DNA from: Phycisphaera mikurensis
GTDB lineage: Bacteria > Planctomycetota > Phycisphaerae > WQYP01
Length of the DNA: 55,982 bases
Assembly: GCA_022730455.1 (NCBI GenBank)
Contig: DZDI01000004.1
Location: 1 to 55,982 of the forward strand
Direction of reading: 5' to 3'
Shown here: positions 45,830 to 55,940 of the stretch, one piece after another
Position numbering within the stretch: the stretch's first letter is position 1
Layout: each line of letters begins with the position of its first letter
The notes under the pieces: generated by a model
Database searches by the model: none
What the model was told of the DNA's origin: nothing
What the model saw: only the letters and a program-made list of their open reading frames with translations
Program-made: the position numbers and the translations under genes

Positions 45830-48800
45830 TTATCTGCCGTCCGCGCCCTTTGCATCGGTCTTAGCATCCAGCGGCAAATCGCCATCACGATCTTTGCTAA
45901 GCACCATATTCAAGCCCAAGCCTCGAATTTCGTTTACAAGCACATCGAAGGAAACCGGTGTGCCGGCTTGAAGGATGTTGGTGCCTTTGACCATGCTTTC
46001 GTAAATCTTGGTACGCCCATCGACATCGTCAGATTTAACGGTGAGCAATTCCTGCAGCACGTGCGCCGCTCCATACGCTTCCAGTGCCCAGACTTCCATC
46101 TCTCCGAAGCGTTGGCCACCGGTACGCGCCTTTCCACCCAACGGCTGCTGTGTGATAAGGCTGTAGGGGCCGGTGGATCGGGCGTGAATCTTTTCATCCA
46201 CCAGATGGTGAAGCTTCAGCATGTACATGTAGCCGACGGTTACACGTTGTTCAAACTGCTCACCGGTGCGTCCGTCAAATAGCGGCACCTTGAGTGATTC
46301 CGGCATTTCGACGAACATTTCGACCGGCGATGGCGCCTCTTTTTTGTCTTTTAACTCTTTGAGCCGATGACGCACATGGGCGTTGGCCTCGGCTACCGCC
46401 TGATGGATTTCCTCCTCGGCGGCGCCGTCAAACACCGGCGTGACGGCCTGGAAACCCAAAATTGCGGCTGCCCAGCCCAAATGCGTCTCTAAAATCTGCC
46501 CGACGTTCATACGCGAGGGGACGCCCAGCGGATTGAGTGCAATATCGACCGGAGTGCCATCTTCCAAAAACGGCATATCCTCTTCAGGCACAATACGGGC
46601 GATGACACCCTTGTTTCCATGCCGTCCAGCCATCTTATCGCCGACCGACAGGGGACGCTTGGTGGCGAGATAAACCTTCACCATTTCCAGCACGCCTGTC
46701 TGTAGATCATCGCCGTTTTTCATGCGATCGCGCTTGCGGTCACGTTCTTCCTTGAGGTTTTCCAAGGTTGGCTTATAGCGGGCCCAGATGGCTTCACCTG
46801 TCTGGCGCCCCTCATCGCTGCCTTTGATCCACTTCGGCGAGAAGGAATCGGCCTGCTCGCATATGACCTCATCATCGTCATTTTTACCCACCTTTTGTTT
46901 GGTGGTCGGGTCGATCATTACCTGCCCGGTCGCGACGTTGATTTCCTCCGCCATCGTGCGGAACAACGCTGCAATGCGGCCGTTCATCTCAGCATCAAAC
47001 TCTTTAATATCTTTTTGAAGTTGCTTTTTCTGATCATCATTCAGTTGTCCGCGACGGGCAAAATGATGCGCTGCGATGACCACGCCTTCCGTGCCGGCCG
47101 GCACTTCCAGCGAGTCATTCTTAACATCTTCACCGGCGCGACCGAAGATGGCATGCAGTAACTTTTCTTCAGGCGAAAGCTCGGTTTTGCTCTTGGGGGA
47201 CACCTTACCTACGAGTATGTCGCCCGCCAACACATGCGTACCAATGCGAACAATGCCGCGGTCATCGAGATTCTTAAGCGCCTTTTCACTGACGTTGGGA
47301 ATGTCGCGGGTAAATTCTTCCCGTCCCAGCTTGGTCTCACGCACTTCCACATCAAATTCTTCGATATGGATGGACGTAAAGGTGTCATTTTTAATAAGCC
47401 GCTCGTTGACCACAATGGCGTCTTCAAAGTTGTAGCCGTCGAAAGTCATGAACGCCACAAGCACATTGCGCCCGAGCGCCAGTTCACCCTGGCGGCAGGC
47501 GGGGCCGTCGCCAATGATCTGTCCCTTTTTGACTTTTTGCCCAATCGAGACAATGGGCTTTTGCGTGAGACACGTTTTATCGTTAAGGCCCGCGTTTTTA
47601 CGCAGCCGATACTCATCCGAATTGTCAATGACAATCCGCGTACTGTCTACATAAGTAACGGTTCCGGCACGCTCTGCACAAATGACCATACCACTGTTGG
47701 CTGGCACATGTTTTTCCAAACCGGTGCCGACGACCGGTGGCTCGGTAATGAGCAGCGGCACGGCCTGGCGTTGCATGTTGGAACCCATCAAAGCACGGTT
47801 GGCGTCATCGTGTTCAAGGAAGGGGATCAGGGCAGCGGAAACGGCAACCAACTGCTTCGGCGAGATATCCACATAATTTACGTCGCTGCCGCGCACCTGC
47901 TGAAGGTCGCCGTTCTGGCGGGCGAGTATTAAATCTGTGCGTACCTCATGCGTTTTGGGATTGACGACTTCCGGCGGAGCCAGAATCGCCTTCATTTCCT
48001 CATCGGCACGCAGGTACCGGGTATGGCCGTTAACCTTGCCATCTTCCACCACGCGATACGGGGTAATGAGAAAGCCATACTCATCAACGCTGGCGTAGAT
48101 GGACAGCGATGCAATAAGCCCGATGTTGGTACCTTCAGGGGTTTCAATAGGGCAGATGCGGCCGTAGTGGGAAATATGCACATCGCGTACTTCATACCCG
48201 GCTCGTTTACGGTTGAGACCGCCAGGCCCCAGAGCCGAGAGTCGGCGTTCGTGCGTAAGCTGGGCAAGCGGATTGGTCTGATCCACCACCTGCGAGAGCT
48301 CACTGCGACCGAAAAAATATTCAATCGAACTGCTGACACTTTTGGTGTTGACCAATTCCACAATCTTGGTGATTTCCTCAAGCGCCTTCGAGGAGAGCCG
48401 ATCGGTCACCGTCCGCCGCAATTTCAAAAATCCCTTGCGGAGCTCTTCCTGAGCCAATTCATCAATCGTACGCAGACGACGATTGCCGAGATGGTCAATG
48501 TCGTCTATGTATCCATTGCCGGCCCGCAGGTCCAGCATGTATTTGATCGATCCCACCACGTCTTCAGACCGCAGCGTCATCACGTCTTCGGGCACATTTT
48601 GTTCAAACTTGCGGTTGATACGAAAACGCCCCACGCGTCCCAGCCGATAGCGGTTGGTATCAAAAAATCTTTCAGTGAAAAGTGACTTGGCCTTGTCATC
48701 ATTGGGCGGATTGCCGGGCCTCAGCCGGAGATAAATCTTCTTCAACGCGTCTTTGTGGTTGATGGAATCATCTTTGGCCAGCGTGTTAAGGATCAGCGGA

Positions 48801-49624
48801 TCATTGACTTTTTCAATGACTTCGATCTTTTTAAGATTGCCCGACTGTATCTTGGCGATTTTCTCACCAATCTGAGATCCGGACTTCAGCAATTCCTCGC
48901 CGGTTTCGGGGTCTACAATGGCACCGACGGTGTAGTAGTCCGCTTTAAGCTGCCCGACGGAAACCTGCCGCGTTTCGTAAAAAGCGCGGATGATGGCCTC
49001 GTTTTCAGAATATTTTTCATCCAGCGCCCGTAGAAAACTGGTAGCCGCAATTTTACAGGTCTTATCGATACGGACTTCCAACGTGTCCTTTTTAGTGACC
49101 ACGATTTCAATCCAACTGCCGCGTTCCGGTATGACCCGGCAGGCATGCAGCGGGCGATCACTTTCATCGGTTGCGACCAAAAAGTCCACACCCGGTGATC
49201 GGTGCAACTGGGAGACAATAACGCGCTCGGCACCATTGATGATAAATTCACCGCCGCCAGTCATAATCGGCACGTCACCGAGGTAAATACTCTCGTCATG
49301 TATATCGGGTTTGTCTTTTCGCACCAGCCGCACGCGTACCCGAAACTGCATGCCGTAGGTCAGACGAAGCGCCCGACATTCATCCATGGAATATCGGGGG
49401 CGGCCAAGTTCATAGCTGACATATTCGAGGCGCATGGCGTGGTCATTGGATTCAATCGGAAACACTTCGCGGAGTAAGGCCTCAATACCTTCGTTTTTGC
49501 GCGATTCCGGATCCACATCCAGTTGCAGGAATCGCTTGTATGCCGCCGTCTGCACCTCAATGAGATTTGGAATTGGAGCGGCATCGCCACGCTTTGAATA
49601 ATTACGCACCTGCGTGATACGCAT
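45830..49624 (-). CDS. rpoB: DNA-directed RNA polymerase subunit beta
   Basis: RpoB, 1264 residues, is the second-largest RNA polymerase subunit. Recognisable parts are the rifampicin region ([22 protein letters not shown], then [12 protein letters not shown]), the [17 protein letters not shown] block, [19 protein letters not shown], and the C-terminal [25 protein letters not shown] and [26 protein letters not shown]. The ATG at 49624 has GAGGTGA just upstream. A leader of about 236 nt separates it from the promoter at 49867-49895. Unusually it is not downstream of rplL, which lies on the opposite strand. Confidence 0.98.
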   Translation of the reverse strand: MRITQVRNYSKRGDAAPIPNLIEVQTAAYKRFLQLDVDPESRKNEGIEALLREVFPIESNDHAMRLEYVSYELGRPRYSMDECRALRLTYGMQFRVRVRLVRKDKPDIHDESIYLGDVPIMTGGGEFIINGAERVIVSQLHRSPGVDFLVATDESDRPLHACRVIPERGSWIEIVVTKKDTLEVRIDKTCKIAATSFLRALDEKYSENEAIIRAFYETRQVSVGQLKADYYTVGAIVDPETGEELLKSGSQIGEKIAKIQSGNLKKIEVIEKVNDPLILNTLAKDDSINHKDALKKIYLRLRPGNPPNDDKAKSLFTERFFDTNRYRLGRVGRFRINRKFEQNVPEDVMTLRSEDVVGSIKYMLDLRAGNGYIDDIDHLGNRRLRTIDELAQEELRKGFLKLRRTVTDRLSSKALEEITKIVELVNTKSVSSSIEYFFGRSELSQVVDQTNPLAQLTHERRLSALGPGGLNRKRAGYEVRDVHISHYGRICPIETPEGTNIGLIASLSIYASVDEYGFLITPYRVVEDGKVNGHTRYLRADEEMKAILAPPEVVNPKTHEVRTDLILARQNGDLQQVRGSDVNYVDISPKQLVAVSAALIPFLEHDDANRALMGSNMQRQAVPLLITEPPVVGTGLEKHVPANSGMVICAERAGTVTYVDSTRIVIDNSDEYRLRKNAGLNDKTCLTQKPIVSIGQKVKKGQIIGDGPACRQGELALGRNVLVAFMTFDGYNFEDAIVVNERLIKNDTFTSIHIEEFDVEVRETKLGREEFTRDIPNVSEKALKNLDDRGIVRIGTHVLAGDILVGKVSPKSKTELSPEEKLLHAIFGRAGEDVKNDSLEVPAGTEGVVIAAHHFARRGQLNDDQKKQLQKDIKEFDAEMNGRIAALFRTMAEEINVATGQVMIDPTTKQKVGKNDDDEVICEQADSFSPKWIKGSDEGRQTGEAIWARYKPTLENLKEERDRKRDRMKNGDDLQTGVLEMVKVYLATKRPLSVGDKMAGRHGNKGVIARIVPEEDMPFLEDGTPVDIALNPLGVPSRMNVGQILETHLGWAAAILGFQAVTPVFDGAAEEEIHQAVAEANAHVRHRLKELKDKKEAPSPVEMFVEMPESLKVPLFDGRTGEQFEQRVTVGYMYMLKLHHLVDEKIHARSTGPYSLITQQPLGGKARTGGQRFGEMEVWALEAYGAAHVLQELLTVKSDDVDGRTKIYESMVKGTNILQAGTPVSFDVLVNEIRGLGLNMVLSKDRDGDLPLDAKTDAKGADGR

Positions 49625-49866
49625 CAGTCACCTCAGCCATCGTGTCAAGAAAAAAATCGTCTTTAAGGTCAAAATCGCGAATTCAAAAAACGCCACCCGG
49701 TTGCAATGTTCTTCACCCTCATGAAGATGCGAGCTAAACACTGCCCGTTGATACATCCAGCATCACCCCCGGGCATTCGCGGGGAACACAGCCTCCGTCG
49801 GCAGCGAGCGAGTTAAAATTAAATGTTGATCGTCAATGCTTCCTGTCGGGTTAGTCATAGCTTGGT

Positions 49867-49895
49867 ATATTAGGCGTTCGGATATGAAAACGCAA
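49867..49895 (-). promoter_or_regulatory. Candidate promoter of rpoBC
   Basis: On the minus strand, TTGCGT, a 17-nt spacer and TAATAT. The -35 lies about 20 bp from the -35 of the divergent rplA promoter. Confidence 0.55.
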
Positions 49896-49914
49896 GTCCC
49901 CAAATAAACGACCA

Positions 49915-49944
49915 TTGACACCCCCGGTTCGTTCGGGTTATATT
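49915..49944 (+). promoter_or_regulatory. Strong sigma-70 promoter of rplAJL
   Basis: A perfect TTGACA (49915-49920), an 18-nt spacer and TATATT (49939-49944). Predicted start near 49951, about 490 nt before rplA. Confidence 0.75.
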
Positions 49945-49950
49945 ACCGGG

Positions 49951-50437
49951 CTGCACTGCACCCAACCACTGGTCAGTGACCACGATTGTAACGTGGTGGA
50001 GCGCATATCCAAAATCACCTGCGAGGGTGAGGATGTGCACCCCGCGGCGTTGGATGGTTTCAGGGGCCTTTGCCCCTCTCAACCATCAGATTGCCCGGGA
50101 GCTGTGGAAGCCACTGTTGCCGGTTTACCGGCGGCGGGATGTGTAACCGAGCGGCTGCAGGTATCCATGTGCCCTATGGCAGCGGGATCACCGGGGTCGC
50201 ACCAGACGACAGCCGTTAAGGCAGTTGAATTGCGGTTCACAGGCGGCCTGTGAAATTTTCCGCGTTGCGACGGGACGGCGATTATGTTCCGTCAGATGTT
50301 CAGCGGATTCATCGGCCAAGCCATCCAGCCGTTGATAACAGGCCCTGTTGCAGGGCCTGTGTCGTCCAGCGATAAAGTGGTGGAATTTTTCAGTGCCTCT
50401 GACTTGCACGCACTTGAGGTTCAGGAGTTTTTCATTT
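49951..50437 (+). ncRNA. Long structured 5' leader of rplA (candidate regulatory RNA)
   Basis: About 490 nt between a strong promoter and rplA with no recognisable protein. At least six stem-loops are visible: ACCACG/CGTGGT (49979-49997), GGGTG/CACCC (50025-50042), a two-part hairpin GATGGTT/AACCATC with inner AGGGGC/GCCCCT (50053-50087), GTGG/CCAC (50104-50114) beside GCCGG/CCGGC (50119-50132), TTCACAGG/CCTGTGAA followed by ATTTT (50236-50259, attenuator-like), and a perfect 10-bp ACAGGCCCTG/CAGGGCCTGT (50338-50360) about 78 nt before the start codon. Ribosomal-protein operons often carry leaders bound by their own product (L1 here), so autoregulation is a reasonable guess. It does not match a family I can name. 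Confidence 0.5.
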
Positions 50438-51151
50438 ATGGCCATCAAAATCCACGGAAAGCGCTATCAAGCCGCTGCCAAGCTGGTACCCAGCGCACCA
50501 GTGAGTATCGAGCAAGCTGTGCCGATACTCAAACAGCTCAAGGCCGCCAAGTTTGACGAATCAGTCAATCTCGTGGTGCTTTTGGGTATAGACGCCAAGC
50601 AGGCCGATCAGGCGGTTCGTGGGTCAGTGAGTTTACCCAAGGGCATCGGCAAAACCAAAAAAGTAATTGCGTTCGTCCAAGGTGCCAACGTGGAAGTTGC
50701 CAAGGCGGCAGGCGCAGCAGAGGCGGGAGCGGACGAACTTGTCAAGCGGGTTAGCGACGGGTGGCTGGACTTTGACGTGGCCATCGCCACGCCGGACATG
50801 ATGCCCAAAATAACGCGATTGGGTAAGGTGCTTGGGCCACAGGGCAAAATGCCAAGCCCAAAGGCCGGCACCGTGACCGCTGATGTAGCAACGGCGGTAC
50901 GTGAATACGTGGCTGGAAAAATCGAATTTCGCAATGACGCGGGCGGTAATATCCACGCTGCCATCGGCAAGTTAAGTTTTCCGGAAGGTGACTTGGTTGC
51001 GAATATTCACTCATTTATCGATCATATTCGACGCCTTAAACCCGCCACCTCCAAGGGTGTTTATATCCGGAAGATCACGGTGCACAGCACCATGAGCCCC
51101 GGAGTGCAAATTGATATTGGCCATCTGTCGGCACCGGCCGAAGCGAGTTAA
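50438..51151 (+). CDS. rplA: 50S ribosomal protein L1
   Basis: L1 binds the mobile stalk of 23S rRNA and often represses its own operon. The 237-residue protein starts HGKRYQAAAKL after a short leader and has the conserved L1 blocks VVLLGIDAKQADQAVRGSV, LPKGIGKTKKV, DMMPKITRLGKVLGPQGKMPSPKAGTV and VNI-like ANIHSFIDHI. The track start (50348) is in the leader; the ATG at 50438 has AGGAG 10 nt upstream. Normally rplK precedes rplA; here a long non-coding leader and divergent rpoB lie upstream. Confidence 0.97.
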   Translation: MAIKIHGKRYQAAAKLVPSAPVSIEQAVPILKQLKAAKFDESVNLVVLLGIDAKQADQAVRGSVSLPKGIGKTKKVIAFVQGANVEVAKAAGAAEAGADELVKRVSDGWLDFDVAIATPDMMPKITRLGKVLGPQGKMPSPKAGTVTADVATAVREYVAGKIEFRNDAGGNIHAAIGKLSFPEGDLVANIHSFIDHIRRLKPATSKGVYIRKITVHSTMSPGVQIDIGHLSAPAEAS

Positions 51152-51226
51152 GCGCGGCAGTCGGATGGCTCCTGCCAAGCTTAAATTGGTGATTGCTTTA
51201 GCCAGCTTTACTTTTAAGGATATACA

Positions 51227-51766
51227 ATGAGTAAGCGAATTAAAAACTTAGTCGCAAAAGAACTCGAAAAACGCCTCGATGGAACGGAAAGTCTGGTCGT
51301 AATTGATTACATCGGCATCAGTGCCAATGACGTCAATAAACTGCGTACTGGACTGCGACAGAAAAAAGTCCGCTTGACCGTCGTACCCAACAGTCAAGCC
51401 AAACGAGCGTTTAAGACGGTTGGGCTAGGCGCGGCAGGCTCATTGCTCGCTGGCACCAACGCGCTGGTGTACGGTGGCGAGTCCATCGTGGATCTGGTCA
51501 AAGAATTGGTCAGCTCCAAAAAAGACATTCAAAAGCTTGTGATCAAAGGATCTTTGGTTGAAGGCCAGTTTCTGGATGCTTCCGCTACGGAAGCTCTGGC
51601 CAAGATGCCCAACAAACGGGAACTCAAAGGGCAAATTGTCGGCCAAGTGCTTGGGCCCGGCCGAAAATTGGCTGGCCAGGTTATTGGCCCCGGATCAAAT
51701 ATCGCGGGCATTGTCAAAGCGGTTATTGAAAAACGAGAGAAGGAGACTCCGGCGGCCGCCGCCTGA
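51227..51766 (+). CDS. rplJ: 50S ribosomal protein L10
   Basis: L10 anchors the L7/L12 dimers to the ribosomal stalk base. The 179-residue protein has the usual N-terminal domain (LVVIDYIGISANDVNKLRTGLRQKKVRLTVVPNS) and a helical C-terminal tail (GIVKAVIEKREKE) for L12 binding. The ATG follows AAGGA at a good distance. It lies 75 bp after rplA. In this short gap I see no room for the typical L10 leader structure, so control of the operon may instead sit in the long leader before rplA. Confidence 0.97.
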   Translation: MSKRIKNLVAKELEKRLDGTESLVVIDYIGISANDVNKLRTGLRQKKVRLTVVPNSQAKRAFKTVGLGAAGSLLAGTNALVYGGESIVDLVKELVSSKKDIQKLVIKGSLVEGQFLDASATEALAKMPNKRELKGQIVGQVLGPGRKLAGQVIGPGSNIAGIVKAVIEKREKETPAAAA

Positions 51767-51906
51767 ACCAACACGGTGGACACATATACCGCATGAATTT
51801 AATAGATGTTTTGTTTTGATCGATTAGAGCCTGCCTTGAGCAGTTAAAACGAGGCGCGTTGCCTTGGCTGTAACCGGCAAACAGGAAAAAGGAAAGGTGT
51901 ATTACC

Positions 51907-52305
51907 ATGGCAGAATTTGCTGCTGAAATCACGGAACTTGGCGATAAGATCGTCGCCCTCTCGCTGCTGCAAGCTCGTCAACTCAGCGATTATCTCAAAG
52001 AGAAGCACGGCATTGAGGCTGCCGCTGGCGGCGCAGTCATGATGGCTGCCCCGGCAGGCGGAGCCGCGGCCGGTGAGGCCAAGGCTGAAGAGCAGACCAC
52101 GTTTGACGTGGTGCTTAAGGCGGCTGGCGAAAAAACCATTCAGGTCATCAAGGTGGTTCGCGCCGTCACCAATCTGGGTCTGAAGGAAGCCAAGGAATTG
52201 GTTACCGCCGCACCCAAAGTGGTTAAAGCTGGCGTGGACAAGGCCGAAGCTGAAAAGCTCAAAAAGGAGCTTGAGGCCGAAGGCGCAACCGTCGAGCTTA
52301 AATAA
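51907..52305 (+). CDS. rplL: 50S ribosomal protein L7/L12
   Basis: This is the stalk protein that recruits translation GTPases. The 132-residue protein has an N-terminal dimerisation domain (1-35, [20 protein letters not shown]), an Ala/Gly-rich hinge ([21 protein letters not shown]) and the conserved C-terminal domain ([42 protein letters not shown]). A perfect terminator follows 60 bp downstream, so the transcript ends here and rpoBC is not part of it, unlike in most bacteria. Confidence 0.97.
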   Translation: MAEFAAEITELGDKIVALSLLQARQLSDYLKEKHGIEAAAGGAVMMAAPAGGAAAGEAKAEEQTTFDVVLKAAGEKTIQVIKVVRAVTNLGLKEAKELVTAAPKVVKAGVDKAEAEKLKKELEAEGATVELK

Positions 52306-52364
52306 GTCCGGCGCATAGGCGGTATACCGAATCATTCCGCCTGTCGAAATTGGCAGACCACGTA

Positions 52365-52399
52365 GGGGTGAAGTCCATGAGACTTCACCCCTTTTTTTT
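52365..52399 (+). terminator. Rho-independent terminator after rplL
   Basis: A perfect 11-bp stem GGGGTGAAGTC / GACTTCACCCC with a 5-nt loop, followed by eight T. Confidence 0.93.
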
Positions 52400-52507
52400 C
52401 TCAATCGCAATACAATCACACGGAACCGAAGCCGTTTAGAGGAAAAATGGCGGGTTGCCCCGCGATCCGCCATCGAGTGCCGATTCGGATTTTCAACGAT
52501 GGACAAC

Positions 52508-52792
52508 TCACGACTTGACCGCAATCTTGCGGGCTTTGGCCGCGGAGCTACTGTCAAATGTTGTGGATTGGCTCAATCAGGCGGCGATATTTTCCACATC
52601 GACAGGAATGCCGATACGGAAGGTGCGGCGATAGTGCCCCAATTCATATTCCTGCAATAAATATTGCGGTCGAGAGGCCGTCGGTATCACGCTTACTTCC
52701 ACCGACAATGCCCCATTTTCATAGGTCACCGATACACCCTCCTGTGTGGCACCAGTAACAAAGTCCATGCCAAAACGCGATTTTATTAACAT
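52508..52792 (-). pseudogene. Decayed Hsp20 (alpha-crystallin-type) small heat-shock protein gene
   Basis: The first 71 codons contain the middle of an Hsp20 domain: VSVTYENGALSVEV, then RPQYLLQEYELGHYRRTFRIG and VDVENIAA. A TGA then interrupts (52577-52579). In the same frame beyond it, 22 more codons end in SAAKARKIAVKS and a stop, a good match to the usual Hsp20 C-terminal tail, while the expected GVLTLxLPK strand is lost. The N-terminal ~40 residues of a normal Hsp20 are also missing. Intact members are about 140-150 residues. I read this as a pseudogene with deletion and an in-frame stop, not a translated short protein. Confidence 0.7.
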
Positions 52793-52881
52793 AATTCATT
52801 TTGATACAACATGATATATTTTTCACCGCGCAACGGGGCAAGAATGAATTGGCGCTCGATGAGTGCTGCAGCATCTGCCAT
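52786..52881 (-). CDS. Possible small ORF upstream of the Hsp20 remnant
   Basis: A 31-codon ORF (MADAAALIERQFILAPLRGE...) ending just at the Hsp20 remnant's first ATG. The composition looks protein-like (ERQFILAPLRGEKYIMLY), but no ribosome-binding site is clear and no family is recognised. It may be part of the same decayed locus. Confidence 0.25.
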   Translation of the reverse strand: MADAAALIERQFILAPLRGEKYIMLYQNELC

Positions 52882-53243
52882 TGTGACAGGTAAAAGCGCC
52901 CGATTCCGCGCTCATAATACACGTTTCACAGGTAAATAAAATTGCAATTAGCGCAGGATAAACAATCGAATGAGACTTATGCCCGCTGGTTTGATACGAT
53001 AAGGGCAGCGGCGCAGTCGGCCAGATACCGATGGCAAAGTTTTTTGAAGGCTGCTTTTTTGCACGTTGTATTGGAAGTTGAACGCAATTCTTCAAGGCAT
53101 GGACGCCATCACGGCGGGTACTGCTTCAAAATAAATAGGTTCAATGGGCCGTCGAATGGCGGTGCTTATGTTGTTCCGCAGGCAGCTATTGGGTCGATAA
53201 TACCAACAGGCGGCAGCGGGTTTGTGTATGGAGCCACGAATTG
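52882..53243. other. Intergenic region before PIN-PhoH gene
   Basis: About 360 bp. A plus-strand 100-codon ORF (52942-53244, TTG start) reaches the PhoH start but has no recognisable domain or ribosome-binding site, and an overlapping minus-strand ORF of similar length exists, so neither is called. No repeat or terminator seen. Confidence 0.4.
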
Positions 53244-54605
53244 ATGCGCGATTCCTCAAAGCAGAAAAAATATTTTGTTCTGGACACCAGCGTTCTGCTG
53301 CATAATCCGGCGGCGCTGTTTTCGTTTGATGACAACGAAGTGGTCATACCGTTTGATGTACTTGAGGAACTCGATAAATTCAAAAAAGACACCAATGACG
53401 TGGGCCGTAATGCCCGGACGGTGATTCGTCATCTCGACCAATTGCGGCAGAAAGGGCATTTAAGCGAGGGGGTGGAATGGAACGGCCACCACGGGTTGAT
53501 CCGCGTGGCAATGGAGCACACCAGCGTACCGAGCCTGAGCGAAGCGGTGCCGGACAACCGGATCATAGCGGCGGCGTGGCGGCTGAAGCAAGAAAACAAG
53601 CCGGTGATATTCATCAGTAAGGACATTAACGCACGCATTAAATCGGACGCGCTGGGCATTGCGGCGGAAGATTATGAATCGCAAAAGGTGGATTACGAAT
53701 CGCTCTACTCCGGTTTCCGTGAACTGGAGGTGGAAAGTCCAGTCATCGAGCGGCTTTACAACGAAAAGCGGTTACCCCTGGCCAGCACGTTTCTGGGCAA
53801 GCTGGACCCGCCGCTGTCACCCAATGAATATGTATTATTTAAAAATGTGGATGCGCCGGATGACGCCAGCAAGACGGGCTTGGCCCGATATGTACCATCC
53901 ACCGGGTCCGTACTGGCCTTGACGCGGATGAAAAAGGCCTGCTTTGGCATATTGCCGCGGAACGTTCAGCAGATTATGGCGCTTGATCTGCTGCTGGATG
54001 ACGACGTACAGATGGTTACGTTGATGGGCACGGCGGGTACGGGTAAAACCCTGCTGGCCCTGGCCGCCGGCATGACCAAATGCTTCAATGAGCAGCGTTA
54101 CGAGCGGTTGCTGGTGGCGCGGCCGATCATGCCGCTTGGAAAAGATATTGGTTTTTTGCCCGGCAGCAAGGATGAAAAGCTGGCTGCGTGGATGCAACCC
54201 ATATTCGACAACTTGGAGTTTTTGCTTACTGATCGGCGGGTGCATTCCGCGGAATCTGCGAACGTTGAAGCTAAATTAAAACAGTTGGTGGAAACCGGCA
54301 AAGTGGTGCTTGAGGCACTGACGTATATCCGAGGCCGCAGCATTCCGCATCAGTTTATGATTGTGGATGAAGCACAAAACCTGACACCGCATGAGATCAA
54401 GACTATCGCCAGCCGGGTGGGTGAAGGCACAAAAATTGTGCTTACCGGCGACGCCGAGCAGATTGATAACCCCTATCTGGACGCCAATTCCAATGGGCTC
54501 TCGTTTACGATTGAAAAATTAAAAGCGTCGGATTTGGTGGGACACGTCACACTGGAAAGGCCGGAGCGCAGCAGCCTGGCCACGCTGGTGGTCAAAGAGC
54601 TTTAA
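53244..54605 (+). CDS. PIN domain-PhoH family ATPase
   Basis: This is a protein of about 453 residues joining an N-terminal PIN ribonuclease-like domain (about 9-140: KYFVLDTSVLLHNPAAL, FDVLEELDKFK, DNRIIAAAWRLK, FISKDINARIK) to a C-terminal PhoH ATPase (about 230-453: Walker A GTAGTGKTLLALA, Walker B-like FMIVDEAQNLTPHEIKTI, LTGDAEQIDNPYLD). The PIN acidic residues are kept. Proteins of this layout (PhoH2/YlaK type) have been described as RNA helicase-ribonucleases. The track start is TTG; the ATG 3 bp later is taken. It ends tail-to-tail with the XylR-type gene with a 4-bp overlap. Confidence 0.9.
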   Translation: MRDSSKQKKYFVLDTSVLLHNPAALFSFDDNEVVIPFDVLEELDKFKKDTNDVGRNARTVIRHLDQLRQKGHLSEGVEWNGHHGLIRVAMEHTSVPSLSEAVPDNRIIAAAWRLKQENKPVIFISKDINARIKSDALGIAAEDYESQKVDYESLYSGFRELEVESPVIERLYNEKRLPLASTFLGKLDPPLSPNEYVLFKNVDAPDDASKTGLARYVPSTGSVLALTRMKKACFGILPRNVQQIMALDLLLDDDVQMVTLMGTAGTGKTLLALAAGMTKCFNEQRYERLLVARPIMPLGKDIGFLPGSKDEKLAAWMQPIFDNLEFLLTDRRVHSAESANVEAKLKQLVETGKVVLEALTYIRGRSIPHQFMIVDEAQNLTPHEIKTIASRVGEGTKIVLTGDAEQIDNPYLDANSNGLSFTIEKLKASDLVGHVTLERPERSSLATLVVKEL

Positions 54606-55915
54606 TCCTTCGGCGATTTTACCGCGATCCGCCCGTGGCTTTCGCCACGGCTACTGGCCAGCAGGCCGCCGTCCGCCATTTCACGAAACGGCGAATTCGT
54701 ACGGACGCTGTTGCGAAACTCACCGGGCGTATGGCCGGTGCGCCGTCTGAATAAGGTGGAGAGCTGAGGTGCACTTCGCAGCCCGACCTTTTCGGCAATC
54801 TTTTCCAGTGACCAGTTGGTTTCCAGCAATAAATTTGTGATATTAGCCGTAAGCACACTGAGAATCTCATCCTTGGGCGACCTATTAAGCACATCCTTAA
54901 ATCGATGTTCCAACCAACTGCGCGATACAGATTTTGTAGTGGCGGCAAGGTGATCGAGAATGCGTTCCACAGTAATTCGGCACCCGGCATTTTCACGGAT
55001 AAAACGCAGGGCCGCAGCCAAAACTGGATCATCAACCGCCACGATATCCGTACTACGGCGGGTGACAACCCTGATCGGTGAAACCAAAATTTCCTTTTCC
55101 ACTGAACCGGTCCCGGCCATCATAGCGGCCAGCGTCTCCGCTGCCATATAACCGATACGCTCCGTGGCGGGTGCCACGCTGGACAATGGTGGATTGGCGA
55201 GTTCGCACAACACATCGTCGTTATCAAAGCCGACGACGGCAACTTGATCCGGCACCAATAGATGACTGCACCGGCAGGCATTGAGCACTTGCTGCCCGCG
55301 AATATCGTTACACGCCATGACACCGACTGGCTTGGGCAAACTGATCAACCAATCCTCCAGCTCTGCCTCGTGCAGGAGCGATTGGGCTTCAATTGCGGCG
55401 ATCCGCATGCCGGATCGAACCCTGTCGCCCTCATAGACGGCGATTTTTCGATCAGAAATGCCGATGGCTTGGATAAAATAATCTCTTAAATGCTCGGAAT
55501 AATCGGCACCGGCGAATCCACAGAAGGCAAAATGACGCAAGCCTCGTGCCCGCAGGTGTTCCCACGCCAACTCTGCGGTGCGCTGCTCGTTGTTGCAAAT
55601 CCGCGGAATCTTGGAATGAGGGTGGATTCCCCGCAAATCAACGGCCGGTATCTTTCGGCTTCGGATGTAATTCAATTCTTCGCGTGTTTCAATGCGAGCA
55701 ATGATGCCATCACATTTCGCCTTTACCAGCCAAGGCGGAATGGAATCACCAAGCATGCGCTCCTGGTACAGTATGGACCAGTTGTCATGAACGCGTATGA
55801 ACTTGGCAATGCCACGGAGAAGGCCCCGACCGTACACCCGGGAGGATTCAATCAATAGCCCGACGGTTTTTCTGGGAGAACCGGAGTCAAGCGGGGTTAC
55901 GACTGCCTTCGCCAA
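54602..55915 (-). CDS. XylR-type transcriptional regulator (sugar-binding domain plus AraC HTH), second copy
   Basis: This 437-residue regulator has the same layout as the one at 39814: an N-terminal ligand domain (about 15-290: VGLLIESSRVYGRGLLRGIAKF; CDGIIARIE; HLRARGLRHFAFCGF; VAVVGFDNDDVLCELANPPLSSV) and a C-terminal AraC helix-turn-helix (about 310-405: VSRSWLEHRFKDVL; LEKIAEKVGLRSAPQLSTLFRRR...TPGEFR). It starts with TTG at 55915, directly after an in-frame stop, so no longer form is possible. An exact 11-bp tandem repeat lies 26-47 bp upstream, a possible operator. No catabolic genes lie beside it in the window; targets may be further right. Confidence 0.9.
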   Translation of the reverse strand: MAKAVVTPLDSGSPRKTVGLLIESSRVYGRGLLRGIAKFIRVHDNWSILYQERMLGDSIPPWLVKAKCDGIIARIETREELNYIRSRKIPAVDLRGIHPHSKIPRICNNEQRTAELAWEHLRARGLRHFAFCGFAGADYSEHLRDYFIQAIGISDRKIAVYEGDRVRSGMRIAAIEAQSLLHEAELEDWLISLPKPVGVMACNDIRGQQVLNACRCSHLLVPDQVAVVGFDNDDVLCELANPPLSSVAPATERIGYMAAETLAAMMAGTGSVEKEILVSPIRVVTRRSTDIVAVDDPVLAAALRFIRENAGCRITVERILDHLAATTKSVSRSWLEHRFKDVLNRSPKDEILSVLTANITNLLLETNWSLEKIAEKVGLRSAPQLSTLFRRRTGHTPGEFRNSVRTNSPFREMADGGLLASSRGESHGRIAVKSPKD

Positions 55916-55940
55916 TCAGCTTAGGATGCGGTAATAAATA

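Noticed and set aside
50091-50160. Resemblance to a cobalamin riboswitch (GAAGCCACTG, then CGGGA)
   Set aside because: The B12-box (AGCCAGGAGACC-like) and the ordered core elements are missing, and control of ribosomal proteins by cobalamin is not expected. A covariance search would settle it.
49915-50253. 112-codon ORF upstream of rplA
   Set aside because: Its start coincides with the -35 box of a strong promoter, it has no ribosome-binding site and no protein-like pattern; it overlaps conserved-looking stem-loops.
52942-53244. 100-codon plus-strand ORF before the PIN-PhoH gene
   Set aside because: TTG start without a ribosome-binding site, no recognisable domain, and an equal-length minus-strand ORF overlaps it.
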